From assembly GCA_023415395.1 (NCBI GenBank), contig JAEZKN010000415.1, forward strand, positions 1 to 7,539: DNA of 7,539 nucleotides, read 5' to 3'. Positions 1 through 4,861 of this stretch are shown here, one piece after another. This DNA comes from Actinomycetes bacterium (GTDB taxonomy: Bacteria > Actinomycetota > Actinomycetes > Propionibacteriales > Nocardioidaceae). Both the position numbers and the translations under genes were made by a program. The stretch's first letter is position 1; each line of letters starts with the position of its first letter. Under the pieces are notes generated by a model. It had not been told where the DNA came from. It did not search any database and was given only the letters and a program-made list of their open reading frames with translations.

Positions 1-322
1 CCTCCGACCGCTCGTCGAGCTCGCGCCAGGCCCGCTGGCCGGCCGAGGTCAGCGTGGCGACCCGGCGGCGCCGGTCGGCCGGGTCGGGACGGACCTCGAC
101 CAGCCCGTCCTCGGCCAGCCGACGCAGCATCCGGGCGAGGTAGCCGGAGTCGAGCTCGAGGCGGTCCCGCAGGTCGCGGACCGTCGCACCCGCCGGCCCG
201 ATCTCGAAGAGCAGCCGCGAGACGTTGAGCGGGCGTCCGGTGCCCAGGAAGGACTCGTCGAGGGCGCCGATGCGCTGGGTGTAGGTGCGGTTGAACCGGC
301 GCAGCACGGCGGTGTCGCTCAT
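1..322 (-). CDS. MarR-family winged-helix regulator, N-terminal part (C-terminus beyond left edge)
   Basis: The minus strand reads from an ATG at 322-320 without a stop to the left edge, giving 107 residues that start MSDTAVLRRFNRTY. Residues about 35-95 look like a MarR winged helix: a helix pair around ATVRDLRDRLELD, a recognition helix around SGYLARMLRRLAEDG, and a basic wing (RPDPADRRRRVATLTSAG). MarR dimers bind palindromes and usually repress their own gene and neighbours, with release by a ligand. The N-terminal stretch (RRFNRTYTQRIGALDESFLG) resembles the actinobacterial group in which the MarR domain is fused to a C-terminal GNAT acetyltransferase; that half would lie outside the window, so the fusion is an inference. 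The gene is divergent from the histidine kinase at 438. No ribosome binding site is visible; the -10 box placement suggests a leaderless message. The MarR call is firm, the ligand and targets unknown. Confidence 0.85.
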   Translation of the reverse strand, partial: MSDTAVLRRFNRTYTQRIGALDESFLGTGRPLNVSRLLFEIGPAGATVRDLRDRLELDSGYLARMLRRLAEDGLVEVRPDPADRRRRVATLTSAGQRAWRELDERSE

Positions 323-324
323 TG

Positions 325-340
325 TCTGACCTTAGTCAGA
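325..340. promoter_or_regulatory. Palindromic operator TCTGAC-N4-GTCAGA overlapping the MarR gene's -10 box
   Basis: A perfect 6-bp inverted repeat with a 4-nt centre (CTTA) lies 3 nt upstream of the MarR start codon. On the minus strand the centre and right arm contain TAAGGT (334-329), matching the actinobacterial -10 consensus TANNNT, with 6 nt between it and the ATG. Bound repressor would therefore cover the -10 box and start site, the usual MarR autorepression layout. The repeat is seen directly; its use as an operator is inferred. It may also affect the divergent kinase gene, whose start is about 100 bp away. Confidence 0.6.
329..334 (-). promoter_or_regulatory. -10 box TAAGGT of the MarR gene (predicted leaderless)
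   Basis: TAAGGT on the minus strand fits TANNNT. It is followed by 6 nt and then the ATG, so a start site 7 nt after the box would fall on the A of ATG. No Shine-Dalgarno sequence is present. No good -35 hexamer is visible at 16-18 nt. Confidence 0.5.
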
Positions 341-424
341 GAATGCCGTTCTGGACCACCCCTGAGGGGGCGGAACCTTCGGCCGGGCCGGCCGTTGGGA
401 GGGCAGCGCGGGGGTGGAGCGACG

Positions 425-430
425 AAGGAG
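425..430 (+). promoter_or_regulatory. Ribosome binding site AAGGAG that decides the kinase start
   Basis: AAGGAG lies 7 nt upstream of an in-frame GTG at 438. The frame is open further upstream to a GTG at 414, but that codon has no comparable purine-rich site before it, and using it would place this site inside the coding region. I therefore take 438 as the start. Confidence 0.7.
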
Positions 431-437
431 TGAGTGG

Positions 438-1568
438 GTGGCCGAGGACCGGGTGCCGGCCCGTCAGGCTGCGGTGATCTCGGTCGTCGCCTGCGCCGTC
501 ACGCTGCTGGGGTGGAGCGACGGTCGAGGGCCGACTGCGGGGGCGGTCCTCGGCGTCGCCGTCCTGCACGCCGGCCACGCGGTCGCGCTGACGCTCACCA
601 CCCCGCCCCGCCGGGGCCTCTGGGTCGTGGCCCTGGTCCTGCTCACGCTCCTGGGCGGCACGGCCTGGGTGCTGGACGGCTACGGCTCCGGCGTGGGCCC
701 GCTCTACGTGCTCGTCTTCGCGTGGGCGGGCCTGCACTGCTCCCGCCGCGCCCTGCTGGTCTGCGTGCCGTGGGCGGCGTGCACCTACGCCGGCGCGCTG
801 GCCCTGGCCGAGGCGCCCTGGCGCATCGTGGGATCGACGCTGGTGCTCGTCCCGATCGCGACCGTGGTGGCGCTGCTGATCTCCTCCCGGGTCCGCGCTG
901 CCCGGCTGCTCCAGGAGGAGGTCGAGCTGCGCGACCGCTGGCGGCGCGCGCTGACGGCGACGCTCGCGCACGACGTGCGGTCACCGCTGTCGACGGTGAT
1001 CGGCACGCTGGAGATCCTCGAGGACGACCCGGCGCTCGACGACCGCTACCGCCCGCTGCTCGCCGGGGCCACCCGGCAGACCCGGCGCGTGCTCAGCCTG
1101 GCCAGCGGGCTGCTGGAGGTCGAGCGGGTCGAGCACGGCTCGCTGCGGCTGGACCGCACGGACGTGCACCTGGCCGACCTGGCCGGGACCGTCCCCGACC
1201 TGACCCGTCCCGACGCCGTCCGGGTCGACGTCGACCCTGGCCTGGTCGTGCGCGGCGACGCCGACCGGCTCGAGCAGGTGCTGTTCAACCTCACCAGCAA
1301 CGCCCTGCGCCACGGCCGCCCGCCCGTCGTCATCAGCGCCGCCGCCGCGCCGGGCGGGGTCGAGGTGGCGGTCGAGGACCACGGCGACGGCGTACCGGAC
1401 GCGGACGTGCCGTTCCTCTTCGACCGGTTCTCGACCGCGGACACCTCACCGCAGTCGGTGGGCCTCGGACTCTGGATCGTGCACACGCTGGTGGGGGCGC
1501 ACGGCGGGCAGGTCCGCTACGAGCCGTGCGCCGCGGGCGCCCGGTTCGTCGTCACGCTGCCGGCGTGA
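438..1568 (+). CDS. Membrane sensor histidine kinase, six predicted membrane helices, orphan
   Basis: A 376-residue two-component sensor kinase that would autophosphorylate on His and pass phosphate to a response regulator. Six hydrophobic segments lie at about residues 11-26, 34-53, 60-79, 86-100, 104-124 and 129-149, with almost no extracytoplasmic domain, so it probably senses something in or at the membrane. A short linker helix (150-170) leads to the H-box LAHDVRSPLS with phospho-accepting H178. The ATPase domain has the N-box (N284 to N288, FNLTSNALRHG), G1 box DHGDG (314-318), F-box FLFDRF (326-331) and G2 box GLGLW (342-346), so all catalytic motifs are intact. The start is GTG 438, set by AAGGAG 7 nt upstream; GTG 414 would add eight residues. 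No regulator gene adjoins it: the left neighbour is a divergent MarR gene and the right neighbour is convergent tRNA-His. Its stimulus cannot be read from sequence. Confidence 0.93.
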   Translation: MAEDRVPARQAAVISVVACAVTLLGWSDGRGPTAGAVLGVAVLHAGHAVALTLTTPPRRGLWVVALVLLTLLGGTAWVLDGYGSGVGPLYVLVFAWAGLHCSRRALLVCVPWAACTYAGALALAEAPWRIVGSTLVLVPIATVVALLISSRVRAARLLQEEVELRDRWRRALTATLAHDVRSPLSTVIGTLEILEDDPALDDRYRPLLAGATRQTRRVLSLASGLLEVERVEHGSLRLDRTDVHLADLAGTVPDLTRPDAVRVDVDPGLVVRGDADRLEQVLFNLTSNALRHGRPPVVISAAAAPGGVEVAVEDHGDGVPDADVPFLFDRFSTADTSPQSVGLGLWIVHTLVGAHGGQVRYEPCAAGARFVVTLPA

Positions 1569-1594
1569 CCGGCTCCGGAAGCTCCCCGGAAATC

Positions 1595-1630
1595 GCTCAG
1601 GGCCGCCGTCGTCCGACGGCGGCCCTGAGC
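1595..1630. terminator. Perfect 17-bp hairpin between convergent kinase and tRNA-His units
   Basis: Positions 1595-1611 pair without mismatch to 1614-1630 (outer pairs GCTCAGGG with CCCTGAGC), leaving only TC at the tip, so the real loop is probably four or more bases after the inner pairs open. On the minus strand, 3 nt after tRNA-His position A76, the stem is followed by GATTT, a short U-rich run, so it should end the tRNA transcript. On the plus strand there is no U-run, as is common for terminators in GC-rich actinobacteria, but the hairpin sits 26 bp after the kinase stop. A bidirectional terminator is the likely role. Confidence 0.8.
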
Positions 1631-1632
1631 AG

Positions 1633-1709
1633 TGGGGTGAGTAACGGGACTCGAACCCGCGACATCTGCGACCACAACGCAGCGCTCTACCAGCTGAGCT
1701 ATACCCACC
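1633..1709 (-). tRNA. tRNA-His, anticodon GTG, CCA encoded
   Basis: The minus strand folds as a complete tRNA. The acceptor stem is GTGGGTA paired with TACTCAC (one G-U). A D-arm follows (GCTC, AGCTGGTAGA, GC). The anticodon stem CTGCG/CGCAG encloses loop TTGTGGT with anticodon GTG at 1675-1673, which reads His codons CAC/CAT. The T-arm is GCGGG, TTCGAGT, CCCGT. Two His-specific identity features are present: an extra 5' G (G-1, position 1709) opposite discriminator C73 (1636). The 3' CCA is encoded (1635-1633). It lies downstream of orn on the same strand, 47 bp from the orn stop, and may be served by its own -10 box at 1750-1745. The perfect hairpin at 1595-1630 ends the unit. Confidence 0.97.
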
Positions 1710-1744
1710 AAGCGGAACCCGACCGAGGTCGAGGACCGGGGAAG

Positions 1745-1750
1745 AGTGTA
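1745..1750 (-). promoter_or_regulatory. Possible -10 box TACACT for tRNA-His
   Basis: TACACT on the minus strand fits TANNNT. It lies 35 nt upstream of the tRNA 5' end, leaving a leader of about 29 nt for RNase P to remove, and directly after the orn stop codon. No clear -35 hexamer is visible, so read-through from orn is an alternative source of the tRNA. Confidence 0.4.
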
Positions 1751-1756
1751 GGGGAG

Positions 1757-2395
1757 TCAGCCCTGATCTGCGGAATCGGGTTCGCCGGTGAGGCCGGTGA
1801 GCGAGCCGCCGTGCTTGAGGGCGATCGCGCGGGCGGCGTCGCTGTCGGGGCCGGGGGAGGGCACGAAGACCGCCTCGCGGTAGTAGCGCAGCTCCTCGAT
1901 GCTCTCCTGGATGTCGGCGAGCGCCCGGTGGTTGCCGCGCTTGGCGGGTGCCTGGAAGTAGGCCCGGGGGAACCAGCGGCGCGAGAGCTCCTTGATCGAG
2001 GAGACGTCGACGATCCGGTAGTGCAGGAACGTCTCGAGGTCCGGCATGTCGCGGGCCAGGAACGAGCGGTCGGTCGCGACGGTGTTGCCGGCCAGCGGCG
2101 GCCGGCTGCCGTCGGGGCAGTACTGCTTGACGTAGGCGAGCACCTGCTCCTCGGCCTCGGCGAGGGAGATGCCCGACTCGAGCTCGCGGAGCAGGCCCGA
2201 GGTCTGGTGCATCTCGCGGACGAAGTCGTTCATCTGCTCGAGCGCCTCGGCCGGCGGCTTGATGATCAGGTCGACGCCGTCGCCGAGCACGTTCAGGTCG
2301 AAGTCGGTGACCAGGGCGGCGACCTCGATCAGCGCGTCGGCGCCGAGGTCGAGCCCGGTCATCTCACAGTCGATCCAGACCAGTCGCTCGTTCAC
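1757..2395 (-). CDS. orn: Oligoribonuclease (DEDD 3'-5' exoribonuclease)
   Basis: Orn degrades 2-5 nt RNAs, and the c-di-GMP product pGpG, to mononucleotides in the cytoplasm, completing mRNA turnover. The 212-residue product shows the full DEDD set: Exo I WIDCEMTGLDL (D9, E11), Exo II around AGNTVATDRSFLARDMP (D109), and Exo III NHRALADI with H156 and D161 (the DEDDh type). HYRIVDVSSIKEL, RRWFPRAYF and ELRYYREAVF are familiar Orn signatures. I start at GTG 2395, giving MNERLVWIDCEMTGL, which fits family N-termini and puts the start 7 nt after a TAAAGT -10 box. The frame also offers GTG at 2404, three codons earlier, but that start falls inside the -10 box. The gene is divergent from the MauE-like gene at 2472 across 76 bp, and tRNA-His follows on the same strand. 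The C-terminal tail after residue 195 is the usual variable extension. Confidence 0.97.
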   Translation of the reverse strand: MNERLVWIDCEMTGLDLGADALIEVAALVTDFDLNVLGDGVDLIIKPPAEALEQMNDFVREMHQTSGLLRELESGISLAEAEEQVLAYVKQYCPDGSRPPLAGNTVATDRSFLARDMPDLETFLHYRIVDVSSIKELSRRWFPRAYFQAPAKRGNHRALADIQESIEELRYYREAVFVPSPGPDSDAARAIALKHGGSLTGLTGEPDSADQG

Positions 2396-2402
2396 GCAGG
2401 TC

Positions 2403-2408
2403 ACTTTA
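2403..2408 (-). promoter_or_regulatory. -10 box TAAAGT of orn (predicted leaderless)
   Basis: TAAAGT on the minus strand is followed by 7 nt and then GTG at 2395. No Shine-Dalgarno sequence precedes that GTG. The placement puts the transcription start on or one base before the start codon. The -35 region is not recognisable. Confidence 0.55.
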
Positions 2409-2458
2409 GTCGGCGGGGCTCGGGACCTTCGTCTCAGTGACGGTTCAGGCTCAGCCCC

Positions 2459-2464
2459 TAGGGT
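2459..2464 (+). promoter_or_regulatory. -10 box TAGGGT of the MauE/DsbA operon (predicted leaderless)
   Basis: TAGGGT is followed by 7 nt and then GTG at 2472, the same geometry as orn on the other strand of this 76-bp divergent spacer. GTGACG at 2437-2442 is a poor -35 candidate at 16 nt. A GGGGA at 2466-2470 lies too close to the GTG to act as a normal ribosome site. Confidence 0.5.
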
Positions 2465-2471
2465 CGGGGAC

Positions 2472-2942
2472 GTGAAGGAGTGGGGAGGGCTCGTCGCGCG
2501 CCTCGTGCTGGGCGCCGTCTGGCTGTACGCCGGCGGGGCGAAGCTCCTCGACCCCGCTCAGTCCGTGGCCGCCGTCCGTGCCTACGAGCTCCTCCCCGGG
2601 TCGCTCGTCCAGCCGGTCGGCCAGCTGCTCCCCGTGATCGAGGTCGTCGTCGGCGCGATGCTGGTCCTCGGCCTGCTCACGCGCGGTGCGGCCGTCGTCT
2701 CGGCGGTGCTCTTCGCGCTCTTCATCGTCGGGATCGCCTCGGTCTGGGCGCGCGGCATGACCATCGACTGCGGCTGCTTCGGCGGCGGGGGCTACGACCC
2801 GAACGCGGCCGACAAGTACCCGTGGGAGATCGCCCGCGACGCCGCCCTGCTCCTGCTCTCCTTGTTCCTCGCGTGGATCCCGTCCACGCGGCTGTCCCTG
2901 GACGCGCGACTCTTCGCGCGTCCCGCACCAGAAGGACCGTGA
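2472..2942 (+). CDS. MauE/DoxX-family redox-associated membrane protein
   Basis: A 156-residue inner-membrane protein with hydrophobic segments at about 7-22, 47-68, 72-92 and 121-137. The first helix carries WLYAGGAKLLDP, and the second a buried Glu in LLPVIEVVVG (E57), both typical of the DoxX/MauE fold. The striking motif is DCGCFGGGG, with C100 and C102 as a C-G-C pair after the third helix, probably at a membrane face. MauE was named for methylamine dehydrogenase maturation, where it is linked to disulfide formation; many actinobacteria have MauE-like genes beside thioredoxin-fold genes with no methylamine pathway. Here the stop overlaps the start of a DsbA-like gene (TGATG), so the two are coupled and probably work together, this one perhaps as electron partner. 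That partnership is inference. The frame is open much further upstream, but GTG 2472 fits the first helix and the -10 box. Confidence 0.85.
   Translation: MKEWGGLVARLVLGAVWLYAGGAKLLDPAQSVAAVRAYELLPGSLVQPVGQLLPVIEVVVGAMLVLGLLTRGAAVVSAVLFALFIVGIASVWARGMTIDCGCFGGGGYDPNAADKYPWEIARDAALLLLSLFLAWIPSTRLSLDARLFARPAPEGP
2931..2936 (+). promoter_or_regulatory. Ribosome binding site GAAGGA for the DsbA-like gene
   Basis: GAAGGA lies 5 nt before ATG 2942, inside the last codons of the MauE-like gene. With the TGATG stop/start overlap, it supports ATG 2942 and translational coupling. Confidence 0.7.
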
Positions 2943-3673
2943 TGTCGAAGAAGAACCGCGCCACCGACCGCGCCGCCCGCGCCGCCGCTGCCCTGGAGCA
3001 GCAGCAGCGCCAGGAGAGCCGCCGCCGGAACCTGATGATCGGTGGGGTCGTCCTGGCCCTGCTCGTCATCGTCGGCGGAGGCTTCCTCATCTCCCGGTCG
3101 CTCGACACCACCGACGACGTCTCCGCCCCGGCGGCCAACAGCGAGTTCGGCCTGACCCTCGGGCCCGACGACGCCCCCCACACCGTGGTGATCTACGAGG
3201 ACTTCCTGTGCCCCTACTGCGGTGACCTCGAGCGCGCGACCCGGGAGGACCTCACCCGGCTCGCGGAGGAGGGCAAGGTGCAGGTGGAGTACCGCCCGTT
3301 CAACCTCCTCGGCCGCATCAGCGACTACTCGCCGCGCTCGGCCGGGGCCTTCTCGATCGTGTTGGAGAAGTCCGGCCCGGAGGTCGCGAAGAAGTTCCAC
3401 GACCTGCTCTTCGAGAACCAGCCCTCGGAGTCCGGCCCGTTCCCCGACAACGCCGAGCTGATCGACCTCGCCGTCGAGGCCGGCGCCGACGAGGCCGACA
3501 TCAAGGACGCCATCGAGAACGGCGAGGGCGAGCAGTGGGTCGAGGACGCCACCCAGGCGGCGCAGGACGCCGGCGTGCGGGGCACCCCGACGATCGTGCT
3601 CGACGGCGAGGTCTTCCAGGACGGCCGGACGGTCGAGGAGATGGCCGACAACCTGGTCGAGCAGCTGCAGTAG
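2942..3673 (+). CDS. Membrane-anchored DsbA-family thioredoxin-fold oxidoreductase
   Basis: A 243-residue protein. It has a very basic, Gln/Arg-rich cytoplasmic head (1-30), one membrane helix (31-50, LMIGGVVLALLVIVGGGFLI) and then a soluble domain outside the membrane. There is no signal-peptidase motif, so it looks anchored. The domain has the thioredoxin-fold strand TVVIYEDFLC, active site CPYC (C90, C93), a helical insertion of DsbA type (about 130-200) and the cis-Pro loop GTPT (P216) before IVLDGEVF. It belongs to the Thioredoxin_4/DsbA-like group that forms or isomerises disulfides in exported proteins. Gene order and the 1-base overlap point to the upstream MauE-like protein as its redox partner; no VKOR or DsbB-like gene is in the window. 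A narrower role, such as serving one client or a cytochrome c pathway, cannot be excluded. Transcription is most likely from the promoter before 2472. Confidence 0.92.
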   Translation: MSKKNRATDRAARAAAALEQQQRQESRRRNLMIGGVVLALLVIVGGGFLISRSLDTTDDVSAPAANSEFGLTLGPDDAPHTVVIYEDFLCPYCGDLERATREDLTRLAEEGKVQVEYRPFNLLGRISDYSPRSAGAFSIVLEKSGPEVAKKFHDLLFENQPSESGPFPDNAELIDLAVEAGADEADIKDAIENGEGEQWVEDATQAAQDAGVRGTPTIVLDGEVFQDGRTVEEMADNLVEQLQ

Positions 3674-3705
3674 CCGTCGGTTCGGCGGCTCGCCCGCAGC
3701 CCTGC

Positions 3706-3711
3706 CAGACT
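3706..3711 (+). promoter_or_regulatory. Weak -10 box CAGACT before the deaminase gene
   Basis: CAGACT misses the first T of TANNNT but has the same 7-nt spacing to GTG 3719 as the boxes at orn and the MauE-like gene. Only 45 bp separate the DsbA stop from this start and no strong terminator lies between, so read-through from 2472 is an equally good explanation for expression. Confidence 0.25.
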
Positions 3712-3718
3712 CCGGCGG

Positions 3719-4753
3719 GTGAGCATGTCCGACTTCATCGCGAGCCTCCCGAAGGCCGAGCTGCACGTCCACCACGTCGGGTCCGCCTCGCCGCGGATCG
3801 TGTCCGAGCTGGCGGCGCGCCACCCGGGCACGGTCCCGAGCGACCCCGACGAGCTGCGCCGGTTTTTCGAGTTCCGCGACTTCGCGCACTTCATCGAGGT
3901 CTACCTCGCCGTCGTCGACCTGATCCGCACGCCGGAGGACATCCGCTACCTGACCCACGAGGTCGGCCGCGAGATGGCCATGGGGCAGGGCCTGCGCTAC
4001 GCCGAGCTCACCTGCACGCCCTTCACCTCCGTGCGTCCCGACGCCGACGACCTGGGCATGCCGATCGAGGCCTACACCGAGGCGATCGAGGACGCGCGGG
4101 TCGCGGTCGAGCGCGACTTCGGCCTGGTGCTGCGCTGGATCTACGACATCCCGGGCGAGGCCGGCGTCCCATCGGCCGACGCCACGCTCGACTACGCGCT
4201 GAGCCACCGCCCCGACGCCCTGGTGGGCTTCGGGCTGGGCGGCCCGGAGATCGGGGTCGGCCGGGCGCAGTTCGAGCCGCACTTCCGAGCGGCGCGGGCC
4301 GCGGGTCTGCGCAGCGTGCCGCACGCCGGCGAGACCACCGGTCCCGCGACCGTCTGGGAGTCGCTGCGGCTGCTCGGCGCGGAGCGGATCGGCCACGGGA
4401 CCTCCTCCGCGCAGGACCCCGAGCTGCTCGCCCACCTCGCCGACGCCGGCATCCCGCTGGAGGTCTGCCCGTCGTCGAACATCGCGACCCGCGCCGTACC
4501 CACGCTGGAGGAGCACCCGATCCGGGCCTTCCGCGACGCCGGCGTCACCATCACCGTCAACAGCGACGACCCGCCGATGTTCGGCACGTCGCTCAACCGG
4601 GAGTACGAGATCGCCGCCGACCTGCTCGACCTCGACGAGGCCGGCGTCGCCGAGCTGGCGCGCACGGCGGTGCGCTCGTCCTTCGCCGAGGACCACGTGA
4701 AGGCGCGGATCGTCGGGGAGATCGACGCGTACCTCGCGGGCCGCGAAATGTAA
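3719..4753 (+). CDS. Adenosine deaminase / aminodeoxyfutalosine deaminase family hydrolase
   Basis: A 344-residue zinc-dependent TIM-barrel deaminase of the Add family. Metal and catalytic residues are all visible: HVH (H16, H18) in KAELHVHHVGSAS, H202 with catalytic E205 in PHAGETTG, H226 in RIGHGTSSAQ, and D283-D284 in NSDDPPMFGT. Length matches the family. The family deaminates adenosine to inosine, but related actinobacterial enzymes act on 6-amino-6-deoxyfutalosine in the futalosine route to menaquinone. The ELHVHHVGSAS variant in place of the usual ELHxHLxG makes the second plausible, and no neighbour decides between them, so I give no gene symbol. GTG 3719 is taken as the start; ATG 3725, two codons later, is an equally good candidate and neither has a clear ribosome site. 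The gene ends with tandem stops TAA-TAG and a terminator hairpin. Confidence 0.92.
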   Translation: MSMSDFIASLPKAELHVHHVGSASPRIVSELAARHPGTVPSDPDELRRFFEFRDFAHFIEVYLAVVDLIRTPEDIRYLTHEVGREMAMGQGLRYAELTCTPFTSVRPDADDLGMPIEAYTEAIEDARVAVERDFGLVLRWIYDIPGEAGVPSADATLDYALSHRPDALVGFGLGGPEIGVGRAQFEPHFRAARAAGLRSVPHAGETTGPATVWESLRLLGAERIGHGTSSAQDPELLAHLADAGIPLEVCPSSNIATRAVPTLEEHPIRAFRDAGVTITVNSDDPPMFGTSLNREYEIAADLLDLDEAGVAELARTAVRSSFAEDHVKARIVGEIDAYLAGREM

Positions 4754-4755
4754 TA

Positions 4756-4784
4756 GGCCCCGCGAGCTCATACCAAGCGGGGCC
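4756..4784 (+). terminator. Intrinsic terminator after the deaminase gene
   Basis: GGCCCCGC (4756-4763) pairs perfectly with GCGGGGCC (4777-4784) across a 13-nt loop, 2 nt after the TAA stop, and is followed by a pyrimidine- and T-rich tail (CCTTTCTATC at 4789-4798). It separates the deaminase from the regulator gene that starts at 4862. Confidence 0.7.
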
Positions 4785-4849
4785 ACGTCCTTTCTATCGC
4801 CCGACGGCGCCGGAACCCTGCATTGCCGCGCGTGTCGGACCGGTCACAC

Positions 4850-4855
4850 TAGAGT
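4850..4855 (+). promoter_or_regulatory. -10 box TAGAGT of the response regulator gene (predicted leaderless)
   Basis: TAGAGT fits TANNNT and is followed by 6 nt and then ATG 4862, with no Shine-Dalgarno sequence between. TTGCCG at 4823-4828 resembles a -35 box but at 21 nt is too distant to trust. The spacer from 4785 to 4849 shows no other structure. Confidence 0.6.
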
Positions 4856-4861
4856 TGATCC

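Noticed and set aside
359..369. Small inverted repeat CCCC-TGA-GGGG upstream of the kinase
   Set aside because: Four base pairs with a 3-nt loop in GC-rich DNA is expected by chance, and no poly-T or promoter element is linked to it.
1574..1590. Small inverted repeat TCCGG/CCGGA just after the kinase stop
   Set aside because: Only 5 bp, and overshadowed by the 17-bp hairpin that follows; not enough to call a separate terminator.
1517..1711. A 64-codon minus-strand frame beginning MVGIAQLVERCVVVADVAGS
   Set aside because: This is the well-known false protein produced by translating a tRNA gene (the AQLVER...GSSP pattern); the bases are tRNA-His.
434..2440. A 668-codon open frame on the plus strand spanning the kinase, the tRNA and orn
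   Set aside because: It is a GC-rich shadow frame: its translation is dominated by Arg, Gly, Pro and Ala, it runs through a tRNA and a terminator, and the kinase and orn frames carry complete family motifs.
2396..2471. Possible riboswitch or operator in the orn/MauE divergent spacer
   Set aside because: Only 76 bp with two -10 boxes and no inverted repeat beyond 3-4 bp; no room for a structured leader if both messages are leaderless.
2792..4786. A 664-codon open frame on the minus strand opposite the DsbA-like and deaminase genes
   Set aside because: It is antisense to two genes with full active-site motifs, and its composition (Val, Gly, Arg, Asp, His) is that expected of a reverse-frame shadow in GC-rich DNA.
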